Below, piece by piece: positions 41,248-52,535 of a stretch of 64,000 nucleotides of DNA (position 1 is its first letter; each line of letters opens with the position of its first letter). Source of the stretch: Anthoceros angustus (Eukaryota; Streptophyta; Anthocerotopsida; Anthocerotales; Anthocerotaceae). The stretch spans positions 496,001-560,000 of the forward strand of contig MU008169.1 in assembly GCA_010909165.1 (NCBI GenBank), read 5' to 3'. The notes beneath the pieces were generated by a model. That model was not told where the DNA came from. It did no database searches and was given only the letters and a program-made list of their open reading frames with translations. The position numbers and the translations under genes are program-made.

Positions 41248-43200
41248 GAGGTTGTCTGCGACTAACTCTCGATGGTATGTACTACAGGATGGCCATATGG
41301 CAGCATCTCCGAGTTGTAGGTATGAACATACCTAGAGCCTGACTGAATTGAACCCAGGGCATCTGCAGAGGAGGAGAGTGAATTCTTTACTTCACCTTCT
41401 TCTTGGACGCAGCGGCGGAAGGACAGAACAGATACCGTGCACCCGACATTCTGAAGTGAAGTAGAAGGCACATACATGGGAGACAGACCTTCAGGGTACC
41501 TGGTTAGTTAGTGTGACCGCACTTCTTCTTCCTGCAGTTCACGGCACTTGGGTGATGCCCTGCTCGCTTCCCAGCACTCGGGATTGATTGCTGGGAGCAG
41601 AACAGAGCAGAAAGGCTTTGTGGTACTTCCCAAGTCCTAAGGCTGTGTTTCACACCAAGCATCAAAATGCCCACGATGAATCAAGCGGAAGCCAAGCGGC
41701 CAAGCCGTGGGAGCCTCCTTCCACAGCAGCTTCCACGTCGGGCTTGGAGCAAGTTGTGCCATCGCTCTGTCACCCAGTTCTCGATAAACCAAAACAGTGC
41801 TCGGATTCTTCGCCAAAACCCATGCCCGTACACGTCCACTGAGGTTTTTGCCTGCCCTGAGAGAGGCCGTTAAGGTCTCTCTCCGCACAGGCCGTGCTGA
41901 GGTTGTCTGCGACTAACTCTCGATGGTATGTACTACAGGATGGCCATATGGCAGCATCTCCGAGTTGTAGGTATGAACATACCTAGAGCCTGACTGAATT
42001 GAACCCAGGGCATCTGCAGAGGAGGAGAGTGAATTCTTTACTTCACCTTCTTCTTGGACGCAGCGGCGGAAGGACAGAACAGATACCGTGCACCTGACAT
42101 TCTGAAGTGAAGTAGAAGGCACATACATGGGAGACAGACCTTCAGGGTACCTGGTTAGTTAGTGTGACCGCACTTCTTCTTCCTGCAGTTCACGGCACTT
42201 GGGTGATGCCCTGCTCGCTTCCCAGCACTCGGGATTGATTGCTGGGAGCAGAACAGAGCAGAAAGGCTTTGTGGTACTTCCCAAGTCCTAAGGCTGTGTT
42301 TCACACCAAGCATCAAAATGCCCACGATGAATCAAGCGGAAGCCAAGCGGCCGTGGGAGCCTCCTTCCACAGCAGCTTCCACGTCGGGCTTGGAGCAAGT
42401 TGTGCCATCGCTCTGTCACCCAGTTCTCGATAAACCAAAACAGTGCTCGGATTCTTCGCCAAAACCCATGCCCGTACACGTCCACTGAGGTTTTTGCCTG
42501 CCTGAGAGAGAGGCCGTTAAGGTCTCTCTCCGCACAGGCCGTGCTGAGGTTGTCTGCGACTAACTCTCGATGGTATGTACTACAGGATGGCCATATGGCA
42601 GCATCTCCGAGTTGTAGGTATGAACATACCTAGAGCCTGACTGAATTGAACCCAGGGCATCTGCAGAGGAGGAGAGTGAATTCTTTACTTCACCTTCTTC
42701 TTGGACGCAGCGGCGGAAGGACAGAACAGATACCGTGCACCCGACATTCTGAAGTGAAGTAGAAGGCACATACATGGGAGACAGACCTTCAGGGTACCTG
42801 GTTAGTTAGTGTGACCGCACTTCTTCTTCCTGCAGTTCACGGCACTTGGGTGATGCCCTGCTCGCTTCCCAGCACTCGGGATTGATTGCTGGGAGCAGAA
42901 CAGAGCAGAAAGGCTTTGTGGTACTTCCCAAGTCCTAAGGCTGTGTTTCACACCAAGCATCAAAATGCCCACGATGAATCAAGCGGAAGCCAAGCGGCCA
43001 AGCCGTGGGAGCCTCCTTCCACAGCAGCTTCCACGTCGGGCTTGGAGCAAGTTGTGCCATCGCTCTGTCACCCAGTTCTCGATAAACCAAAACAGTGCTC
43101 GGATTCTTCGCCAAAACCCATGCCCGTACACGTCCACTCGAGGTTTTTGCCTGCCCCGAGAGAGAGGCCGTTAAGGTCTCTCTCTCCGCACAGGCCGTGC
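41248..43200. repeat. ~650-base tandem triplication
   Basis: Units begin at the GAGGTTGTCTGCGACTAACT phrase at 41248, 41899 and 42546 (spacing 651 and 647). They are nearly identical; unit 2 lacks a short CCAAG stretch and units differ in counts of GA/CT dinucleotides near their right ends. No unit contains a convincing gene, although ORFs of 65-85 codons recur on both strands. A diverged solitary piece of the same unit lies at 46763-46952. Confidence 0.97.
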
Positions 43201-43308
43201 CGAGAACCTTCTCAGCTCCAGGTTGGACGTTTAACCCAAGGGTGTTCCGGTTGGGGTTTTGGTGCACCCCAGAGAAAGTGTCTCTGAATCCAAGCAGACT
43301 CTAAAACT

Positions 43309-44430
43309 GTGTCTCAAGAGACCACTAGCTCGGATGCTAGTCTTTGGAGACCAGGAATGGTGCAGATACCCACCAATTCGAGACTAGCCCAACGTGTAGG
43401 AGCTGTTATGAGCAACACAGTCAGAGTTAGCACAGCAGCTGTTTCAAAACCAGCGTACATTAGTGTTGGGAAGCCAACAAGGATGTCCACAGATGACGAA
43501 GCAGATGCTGCACTGCAGGTACGACATTTGAGAAAAATTTTAGCCTGTGCTCTTCTTGACGGTGTGACTCTACAAATGCTGCTCTCAAACTCATGGAATG
43601 ACCCATCGTGTCTGAGATCTCTAGACTTGGGACTTGTTACAGAGTGTTTGACTCTTGTCAAGTGGAATATTGCAGCCTGGTATGTTTCCCCCTTCTACAA
43701 GCTTATGTGGAAGGGGCTTTGTCGCGGTGCAGAGATGATGCACAAAAAGCTACCTGTCAGGATATTATGAAGGAGGTATGTTTATCTATCCTTTCAGGTG
43801 CCCTTATGTGGGTGGGAAACTTGCCAGATTTTCAAAGGTTCCCGGTGTTGTGAATTTTGTTTCCTCTGATGTCCCTGTTTGTGATTCAAATGCCAAGTTA
43901 TTACCTCTCAGCTTGCTCTTTATGTTGTGGTTTGGTCGGTTAGACTGTTGCCTCAGCAATGTAGCAAATTGAGATTGCTTTGGATCCAAGCAGACTATAA
44001 AAAAGTGTCTGCACAGACGATTACAGAGGCCTCACTGGATGGATCTCTCTTCACAAAGGATTGGGACACCGAGCCATTATTCCCCCTGCCTGAGTTTGTC
44101 GTTGGTGCGAAAGGGTATTAGACTACTCCTGACCATCTCTTTCGTAGGACTCTACAGAAAGACTTGAGTTTTTCTCTGCAAGTAATTTCTTTTGTCCTCG
44201 ACGATGGTCGATTTTTGTTGCATGTGATGTGAGGTCTTTGGTTTGTTCCTTTCTCTCACGCCGGAAGGCAGGGGGTGCAATAATGTTTCTCTTTGCTGCG
44301 ATACAGCGTCAGACCCAGTTGAAGGGTCTGTATGGCGAAGGAATCCAAGGTTGTAGCAACGAGTTTGCTGCTTACAGCCTGCTCTACATCATCTTCCAAC
44401 GGGGAAATAGTTGTGATCTTCTTGAAGCTC
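43309..44430 (+). pseudogene. SAC3/GANP-like (THP3/SAC3A type) gene relic
   Basis: Three exon-like pieces match plant SAC3-domain proteins, from memory. Piece one: QAYVEGALSRCRDDAQKATC and QDIMKE, ending at a GT at 43776. Piece two: TITEASLDGSLFTKDWDTEP and LFPLPE, after an AG at 44016. Piece three: TQLKGLYGEGIQGCSNEFAA and YSLLYIIFQRGNSCDLL, from about 44310. Between pieces two and three the family core of well over 100 residues is absent, and after piece three the DNA becomes antisense PPR sequence. Upstream, a frame from 43309 is open for 153 codons without known similarity. SAC3 proteins act in mRNA export and processing complexes. The best reading is a truncated, internally deleted copy. 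Confidence 0.6.
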
Positions 44431-45290
44431 GTGCTTTGGGTTTCTTAAGTTCCTGTGAAGCTGAAGACAAAGAAGCTGAAGACAGAGAAGCTCACGGTGG
44501 GCAGATTGTTATGGAGGGCCCGACGGGCGAGGCAGTGTTGCCTCATATTCTGAAACACCTGTCTCGCGTCATCCAGGCTACCACACTTTGCATACGCAGC
44601 GACAAGCATGTTCCCCAGAATACATTCGACTGCAACCTTTGGTTGGCAATATCCGTATGCATGGCTTTTACAGTACGTTTCCAGGCATCTTTTCCTGACA
44701 AATTCATTGGCCCCCATCCTATTCTCACACTCTGCAATGGCACTGCACGCCTTCAGATCACAACATAAGTCCTGTCTCTTCGGACAACACCTTCCTGCAG
44801 CATATGTCCATAAAGACGTACACCAAGCCCACCTAGATCTTCACCATTTTGAAAAATGACATTCCAGGAAACCCCATCACGAAACGCCTATTATTCTAGG
44901 AACCCTCAATCCCTGAACGCATTTCCTCAAACACCTGCAGTGCATTCTTCGGATTCCCACACTTGGCATAAGCGTTCGCCAGCATCGTGCCCGTAAAGAT
45001 TTGGCTGCAACGTTCCCACATTTCACTCCCTCTACAAGAATTCGTTCAGCAGTCCTGAGGTCCTTCGAACGTGTGCGCTCCTTGAGCAGAGCCACAAAAA
45101 AGCCTGGCTTCGGCTTCACTCTACCCTGCAGCAGTTTATCCAGCACTTCCAATGTAGCCTGTCTTTTTATGCCCAACTGCTTGCTAGAGCATTTGTGTAG
45201 ACTGACCATGTAGACTCATGTTGAGACTGGTACACGCAATGACTCAGGACTTCTGGGCTGCATGCGCAAATCATTTTGAGATCAACCATT
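44410..45290 (-). pseudogene. Fragmented PPR gene
   Basis: Minus-strand frames contain LEVLDKLLQGRVKPKPGFFV, then FTGTMLANAYAKCGNPKNAL followed by QVFEEMR, and further on GNMLVAAYAKCGSLDDARQV followed by FQNMR. These are PLS-type PPR motifs in the right order, but stops and frame changes separate them. The left end merges into the SAC3 relic. Confidence 0.75.
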
Positions 45291-46762
45291 TTTTCTGCAT
45301 CCATTGCAGTTGGTTTTATGCTTGTTGTCTCCACTTGCTTGTGGCACTCTTCACCTCAGAGGGCTTGGGACTCGTCTGATCATGGATTGATTCGGACCCG
45401 TATGGATATAGGACTGACTTTCTACTGAGAGTGGTAACGAAGTTCTGCGTCATAAGGCCGCTGTTGATCACCACATCAAAACTCTCAACGACAAAATCCG
45501 GCGTCTTGCCTCTTGACATCTGCTCCGAGCTGTCTGCTGCTCCACTGGCTCATCCACCACGCGCTTCCGTCTGTCCTTCCCCGGTAATCTCGTCCTTGCC
45601 TACTTGAGCGTCTCTGTTTCACTTGATGAAAGATTTTGCACCAAAAGTCACATAGTGGGACTCCAAAGACGGGCAGCGGAGAGAGTGAGATATTTCAAGA
45701 CGTACCCGGGTAGCATAATCCACCTCTAACAGAATAAATAAACAAATAATTACTTAGATTCGGTACATGTTTTCGTAATACATTTTACATGAATAAACTT
45801 TTTGTCCATTTCTTAGTAAATTAGACTATATTAACTTTTGTCCCAATGAGATAGCGTCAATTTGAAAGTGTAGGGAATGTGAAGGAGGACTTTGAATACC
45901 TTCCTTGTTGTCGATGGTAACATAGTTGGCATCCAAATGGGTAGTAGATGTGGTGTTGTTCTACCAGAGAACCTACGATAATGTTGGACTCTGCTGGAGA
46001 AAATATTGAAGAAAATGTAAGCTCCTTACCGGATGCAATTAGAGAACCTCGAAAACATGTTGGTGGATTTGATAAAGACTGGTTATATACGAATATTAGA
46101 TATGGGAGGAAAAATGCTTAGAAGAAATTATATGAGAGAACAGTGTGGTGGTGACATCCGTGGGAGACGGGAGGAGGAGGAGCAGATGGAGTTGCAGGAG
46201 ATGCATATGGAAATGGTGAGGGAGAAGGGTTAGATAGGAGCTGCCATGACTGTGTAAAGAGACGTATTGCACTGCATGCGAGAAGGCACCTTGCAGGCAA
46301 GAGGTGTGTCAAGGCCTTGGTAACAGGAACCAATCTAGCTCTGATATATAGTAGTCACACTTTTCAAGCATGGTTCAACCTCATGGAAACTGAGATCTGA
46401 GGGAATTTGAACCAACCAGTTTGCACTGTCTCAAAGTGCCCACTACTTTCATAGCTTATTAGGGTGGTGGAGCTGGTTGGTGATCTCCCTTTCTTCTGTT
46501 AGTCCATCAGCAAACTCTGACCCGTGGTTTGAATGGCAAAGCTTAAGACTTCATGAAGATGTGAGAACCAAATGCAAAATCATATAGGACTTTTGACCTT
46601 CACCTACAGTGCGTGAGATGTACTCCTGTATAGTCGCACACATACAGCATGTAGAATCTAAACATATGAAGGAGTGAGGACCGTCACAAGGCCCAAACAC
46701 ACAAGAGAATATGGGATAAATGTGGAGCCTTAGCTCTTCCCAATAAGAGTTACCCAAGTTGT
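45291..46762. other. Intergenic DNA
   Basis: A minus-strand frame at 45316-45519 (start MSRGKTPDFVVESFDVVINS) and a plus-strand frame at 46033-46233 are open, but I recognise neither. Both are short and lack support. Confidence 0.4.
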
Positions 46763-46952
46763 GCATTCGGGCTTGATTGTTGGGAGCAGAATAGAGTAGA
46801 AAGGCTTTGTGGTACTTTCCAAGTCCTAGGGCTGTGTTGCAAATCCAGTATTTTAAAATGCCAACGATGAATTAAGTGGAAGCCAGGCGGCCAAGTCGTG
46901 TGAGCCTCCTTCCACTGCAGCTGCCACGTTGGGCTGGGAGCAAGTTGTGCCC
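46763..46952. repeat. Diverged solitary copy of part of the 650-base unit
   Basis: Matches 41570-41760 of the tandem array: GATTGnTGGGAGCAGAA, AGAAAGGCTTTGTGGTACTT, CCAAGTCCTA, CCnACGATGAATnAAG, GGAAGCCA and GGAGCAAGTTGTGCC. About 85% alike by eye. It shows that the unit is, or was, a dispersed element. Confidence 0.9.
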
Positions 46953-49089
46953 AATAAGCATTTGAAATGACAACAAGGAAAGAGGTCACCATGGAAAAGA
47001 TGCAAGTGTTTTTCTCTCTCTCACTCGCCAACCACACTGGCGCTTCAAATTATATGGTCAATGCTTGGTCATGTAATATAGTGAATGTGATGGTCGGGTT
47101 TAGCGTTTAAAAGAACCAAAAAACTCATGCAGTTGGGTGGGACACGAGCGATGAGAGAGGGAAATATGCTCAGCAAAAGAGATAAGAATGGTGACAATTG
47201 ACACAAAAAGAAAAGGGAACGAGCTCCCAAACTAGTTTCACCCAAAGGCTCATTAGTGGAAAAATCTTTGATACAAAAAGTGTGAAGGTGCACCACATAA
47301 ATAGGCCTGGGATGGCTTGTAAACTCGAGGAGAAGAGAACTACACCTCAAAGCAACTAAAAATTTAAATAAAAAAATCTCTCAAAAAATCTAAAAAGGGT
47401 TGATCTTGGCTCGCACCAGAAAGGCACCCAATCTCTACGGATTCCGCCAATAGATGATTGGCTTGGCAATTAAAGACAAAGACAAAACGTTTTGCATTTA
47501 TGCAAAAAGTTTAGGGTTTAGGGAAGCCCCGAGGCAGACGTGTGGTGGCTCTCTTGAACTCGTGAAGCTTGGACAAGGTGTCCAGTTATGTGAAATCCAT
47601 CCTAGTTCTCATTCGTCCCTGTTCACATCTATTGAAGCAATCTCCGGGTTAGATTGCCAACATCTAGCACACACTAGTGCTAGTGCTTGTCCTATACTCT
47701 CCTCACTAATAACTAAGCGATCAACACATGATCCTACTCCCGTAAGTTTGTGTATGTCACGATAGGGACAAGACCGGATATTGCTTTCGTTGTTAGTTTG
47801 TCCACAGGTTTTAGATTTTGACCACTAGCACCAAGTCAAGCCAATTCTTCCATGTGTGTTAATCATAAGAGTTTGGTGCATCTCTCTGGGGTACTAGTGA
47901 TCATATGAGAGCTTGGTGTGTCCACAAGAATTTTTTATTTGCTCGCACAAAATATGAGTAAATAAAAAAATATAATTATGCACTCTATGGCTGGATCATG
48001 TGTTAGGATGGGGTGCAGTGATGTTTAGTGTTTCAGTGTAAATTTTAATTTATTTTTAATAAATATAAATATGTCACAATATATTTTTCTTACTCATGTT
48101 GTGAAGGAAGTTATGAGAAACCTCTACAATAGACAACTTCCTTTAAAGAAGCGTATAAAAACCAACTATCTATATACGAGCTATCTCTTTTGAAGAAGCA
48201 TGTAAAAATTAACTATCCATTTTTATACTAGCTATCTAAAAGACTACAAATCGTGGGGGAGGATATTTTAAGTATTACTCTTATAGAATCTTTGATCATA
48301 TTGTTTTAGGAAAGAGTTGTATTGTAGCAGTTTCTGTAGCAGTTTCTAAGTTCAGTAGTTTGCTCTTGTACATAAGAGCTCGAGGACCCCTGTATCATGT
48401 TCCGAAATGCTTTATACCCTTCACGTATCTCTGTTTTAGGACAGTGTTAACAAAAACAAGTAGACTTCTTGAACTTTGAGCGAGATCTACAGTGTGTAAT
48501 AATCTCTTTCTCTATTTATCGATTCGCAAAGATATTTATTTGGGGAGCTTGTTTAAGGCGGTGTTTTCTTGATTTCATATTGCATTCAGAGTGCTTGATT
48601 TTGTGCAGCTGCCCAAGTGGGTTGCCTCTATAATTTGAATTATCCTTTTGGTTGCTTCAATGGTATAGTTTGGTTGTCATATTATGTGCCTTTTCTCCTG
48701 TACAACAACTACGGTATCACGGACGAGTGAGAGGGATTAAGGGCACTTTAAGATCGCTTAGTAGTTGGAGTGTGATTTGGAAATAGTGTTGTCTCATGCT
48801 GTAGGCCCTCAAAAAAGAAAACTAGTATAGAAGGCCAAGGAAACCAAGTGTTGTCTCACCCTTTATCATTGAATACTGAAAGAAAGTTTCGTACTTTATG
48901 GTCTTGCTCAAATTCTAGGGTTATCTTCTTGCTTTGTGCCTAGCGCTTCGACACTAATTTCACATAAAGCTTCATTGAAAAGCAGGAGTTTTCAATCAAA
49001 GGTTTGAAGGATTCATACAACACAGGTGACAAATAGAGGTTTCGAGTTAATCGGTAGAAGTTTTTAAATAGTGATTTGAGAGATTCATT
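46953..49089. other. AT-rich intergenic DNA, possible old LTR
   Basis: No coding frame. The stretch 48080-48480 is reminiscent of a plant LTR: AGAAGCGTATAAAAACCAAC, TTGCTCTTGTACATAAGAGC, then a downstream ACGGTATCACGGAC at 48710 like a primer-site context. No second copy is present to confirm. The 5' flank of the GH17 gene is at the right end. Confidence 0.35.
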
Positions 49090-50382
49090 ATGGTGACTTC
49101 TAACAAATTTTTTATCATGCTATTCTCTTTTATTATTATTATTTCATTACCAATGTTCTCTAGAGTTCATGGAATTGGAGTAAATTGGGGAGGCCTCTCA
49201 TCTCATCCTCTTGAACCAGCTCAAGGTATTGAGCTCATCAAATCATACGGATTCGATAAAGTGAAGTTTTTTGCACCAAATCCTACAATACTAGATGCAT
49301 TGACAGGTCATCCCGAGCTTGAAGTAATGGTACAATGTACCAATTGGGATCTATCCTATATCGCTGCAGATATCAACAATGCTATGATTTGGGTAGAAGA
49401 AAATATATTAACTTTTATTAGGAGGGGAGCAAAAATCACGTAAGTATACTAACAATAAATAATTGATTAATTTTATATTTTAAACTTATCTATGAGTTTG
49501 AATTTGGTAAGTGAAGTCAAAGAATGATATTTATGTTTATGCATGTTTTTTTTGTTATGTAGACTCATTGGTATTGGTAACGAACCATTGCTAAGAGATT
49601 ATAATAATCAATTCAATTCGGTACTATTGCCAGCAATGAAAAATATATACACAGTTTTAGGATTCACAAATCTTGCTCAATCAGTCACTCTTACCATTCC
49701 ATTCAATGCAGACATCTTACAAGCAGCCTCTAATTTATCACCGCCATTGACAACTTTCCGTGAAGACATTTCAGATTTGATGAAAAACATTACTCAATAC
49801 TTATTCTCAATAAGTGGAGTATTCATGATCAATACATATCCCTTTTTTGATACAAGTGATCCCAATTTTCCCTTACCCTATGCATTTTTTGATAGTAATT
49901 ATACAGATGCAAATAATTATCCAAATGCTTTTGTGGCAGTTTACGATATGTTGGTGAGTGCATTGACAAACATAGGATACTACAACATGGATATAATAGT
50001 GGGTGAAACAGGGTGGCCAACAGATGGTGCTTCGACTGCAAACATATCTAATGCACAAAGATTCAATCAAGGATTGTGCAACTATTTGCGTAGTGAGCAA
50101 GGTACCCCACAACGACCACACACAGCTATAGAAGTTTTTTTATTTGGATTGGTGGATGAAGATTTAAAGCCACTTTCAGCAGGTTCATTCGAGCAATCAT
50201 GGGGATTGGCTGATATAAAGGGTGATCCCAAATACCTCCTAGACTGTTCCATCCCACACGCTGATCTTCCTTCTCCTCCTCCTATTTCAAAAGCCGTGTC
50301 TAATTATCATGGCTCTCCTACCCTTGCTTTGTGTTTTGGCATTTTAACTTTTTTTGGTCTCTCTCTCTCGATTTCACCATGA
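49090..50382 (+). CDS. GH17 glucan endo-1,3-beta-glucosidase, secreted and probably GPI-anchored
   Basis: Hydrolyses beta-1,3-glucan (callose) in walls or plasmodesmata. Exons are 49090-49439 and 49563-50382, 389 residues. A signal peptide (MLFSFIIIISLPMFSRVHG) is followed directly by the mature start IGVNWGGLSSHPL. Strand landmarks are GFDKVKFFAPNP and LEVMVQ. The acid/base glutamate lies in GIGNEP, and the nucleophile glutamate in VGETGWPTDG. FMINTYPFFDTSDPNFPLPY and VFLFGLVDEDLKP are family blocks. A C-terminal hydrophobic segment (LALCFGILTFFGLSLSIS) after a Ser/Pro linker suggests a GPI anchor. Both catalytic residues are present. The coding DNA is strikingly AT-rich, unlike most neighbours. 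There is no X8/CBM43 domain. A SINE-like element begins about 14 bases after the stop, probably within the 3' UTR. Confidence 0.93.
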
Positions 50383-50395
50383 AGGTAAGCTTCTT

Positions 50396-50612
50396 GAATG
50401 TGTGTCCAGATGGCTCAGGCCAAATGGACGCATTTTTATGAGAATGTGGGTGTTAAGCATCCTTCGCTTCGATTGGTACTGAGATGGGTGCCTAGAAGGA
50501 GTGGATGCCCTTGGTGCTACTAGCTTAGGCACACCATGGTACAAGTTGTTAAGTATCAGGTTCCATGATAGGAAAATTCCATCCAAGTAGACTACAATAG
50601 ACTTCTTCTTTT
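50396..50612 (+). mobile_element. SINE-like dispersed element, copy C
   Basis: Opposite orientation to the other three copies, so here the inferred 5' end comes first. It has TGTGTCCAGATGGCTCAGGC with a box A-like TGGCTCAGGCC, then GCTTCGATTGG resembling box B about 60 bases on, the shared middle, and a TTCTTCTTTTG tail. This is the most readable copy for the tRNA-derived interpretation. Confidence 0.75.
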
Positions 50613-51269
50613 GTTTTTTTAATATTACGGTAATCCACGATTCATTATATATTACGTTAACGTAGGTTTAGCTCATTCGGCCGCCCATTTCAGGCTCCGA
50701 CTCGCCACTCCAACTTGGTGCCCAACTCCTGAGTAACCGAGGCATTGAGGCCTATTTTTAAAACAAATGATCCAAGACCTCTTCTATTTCTTAAGCTTGT
50801 TGAGCGATCCACACAGACAAAAAATTTGGAAAGATGATAGCTGGCTTCAATAGAGCTTGCCTCTGGCTTTTGAACGGATTGTCACATGCGTCGTTCCTTA
50901 TCTTGGTGGACACCATGACCTTCACAACATTCATTGAGATTCAGAGGGTGCACATAACATCTTCCTAGTTATGTGTGTTTGTGTTATATGCTGACAAGTT
51001 CAGCAGATGCTTGCAATTGCAACTCTCGGGACATGCAGCTTATCAAAAACTACAGTTTCATTCTCAATATTGTCCCACAATGAGTGATTAAATTTGACCA
51101 TCAACATCCACAGACAAAAAAAACACAACGAAGCAGTCAGTGCGTAGATAACTCTAACTACACTACGATAACTCTAACTACACTACCATACCTTAAACCA
51201 AAATAGAAGGCACCATATGGGCAAGACCAAATTATGCATCCAATTCCTCGCCACATGGCAGGATTCCAT
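50613..51269. other. Intergenic DNA
   Basis: No gene seen. CGATAACTCTAACTACACTA is duplicated in tandem at about 51148-51185. Confidence 0.4.
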
Positions 51270-51490
51270 GATATGAAGAAGAAGAAAAATTTTACTGAAG
51301 TCCACTAAGGATGGATTTACGTCATGGGACTTGGTACTTAACAACTTGTACCATGGTATGCCTAAGCTACTTGCACCAAGGGCATCCATTCCCTTTAGGC
51401 ACTCCATCTTAGTACCGATCCAAGCGCAAGATGACGTTCTTATAAATGTGTGTCCATTTGTCCTAAGCCATTTGGACACACATAAACATT
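51270..51490 (-). mobile_element. SINE-like dispersed element, copy D
   Basis: Carries all landmarks of copies A and B. It ends with TGTGTCCATTTGTCCTAAGC and the inverted TTTGGACACACA, so its outer end is a short perfect inverted repeat (TGTGTCC/GGACACA). Confidence 0.8.
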
Positions 51491-52366
51491 TGGATATGGT
51501 TGAATACAAACCATGGCATAAACAAGTGGTATGATCATATACGGAATCGCGAGCAAGAGCAAAGTACAGAGAAGTCACAATTTTATCATCAAGCATCTTC
51601 TTTACTAGAGCCCAAAACATGAGACTTTTGGAGCAAAGTACAAAGAAGTCACAATTTTATCATCAAGTATCTTTTTTCACTAGAACCCAAAACATGAGCC
51701 AAAAGTCTCAGTTCAAAACCCTTGAATGCTTTGGAGTTAATTACCTGAAGCCCAAAACATGATCCTACAATCTCAATTCAAAGCCCTTGATTACTCTGGA
51801 GTTAATTCGACAAATGAGCCACACAAAAGACTAGGACCAACCATACACAAGAAAAGCAATTCTACAATTCACTTTAGATGTGAGTTATCAAGGATGCAAA
51901 ACAAAAAACAACCATAAGTATTCTTATTAATCCTACAGTTGATGATAGAGTTATCTTTAGTGTAGAGAGAGTTAAAAACATGTTCCTACACTGTATGAAA
52001 GGTCAGTGATTAGTTTAGATATTAGATCATGATATTACTAGGTATTTTATTTTGTGATTTTATCATGTCAAAGACTCTGAAACCTCTCGCAAGGTAGTAC
52101 AACTAAGACAGGTGCCGGAAGTACACCTTGTCAGCCTCGACAACGGGGATTGGAGTGTCAAAGTACGTACGTACGTAAGTACGTATGTGCGATACCCGAT
52201 GACATCCATGGGTCCACGAAGTTTGACTCCTAAGCCCTTCCGGCTCCTAAGCCCTTCCGAGATGAACTTGGCCTTGAGACCCGACATCAATCCGTCAGCC
52301 GTCATCTGTGAGTCAGTCTGAACAATCTTCTGCCTGACCATACTGGGATGGGACACTGTACCAACC
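51491..52366. other. Intergenic DNA with a ~78-base direct repeat and a short microsatellite
   Basis: At 51550-51710 the phrase GAGCAAAGTACAGAGAAGTC, ACAATTTTATCATCAAG and CCCAAAACATGAG occurs twice, and parts of it recur to 51800. A GTAC-type microsatellite lies at 52160-52185. No gene recognised. Confidence 0.6.
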
Positions 52367-52535
52367 TTACGGGAGCAGAGAGTTAGTGCTCTGTGATGGG
52401 AAATTGAACCAATCTCACGGGAGCAGAGAATCAGTGCTCTGTGATGGGAAATTGAACCAATCTCACGGGAGCAGAGAATCAGCGCTCTGTGATGGGAAAC
52501 TGAACCAATCTCACGGGAGCAGAGGATCAGTGCTG
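52367..52535. repeat. 48-base minisatellite, ~4 copies
   Basis: Unit: GTGCTCTGTGATGGGAAATT then GAACCAATCTCACGGGAGCA and GAGAATCA. It is open in frame on both strands (plus: LCDGKLNQSHGSRES; minus: ALILCSREIGSISHHR) because the unit is a multiple of three. Confidence 0.95.

Noticed and set aside
41588-43287. Recurring ORFs of 65-130 codons in the 650-base units
   Set aside because: Present on both strands, no family similarity, and their lengths change with small indels between units, so there is no sign of coding constraint.
44445-44768. Plus-strand continuation of the SAC3-like frame to 44768
   Set aside because: Beyond about 44430 the sequence is better explained as antisense of PPR motifs on the minus strand.
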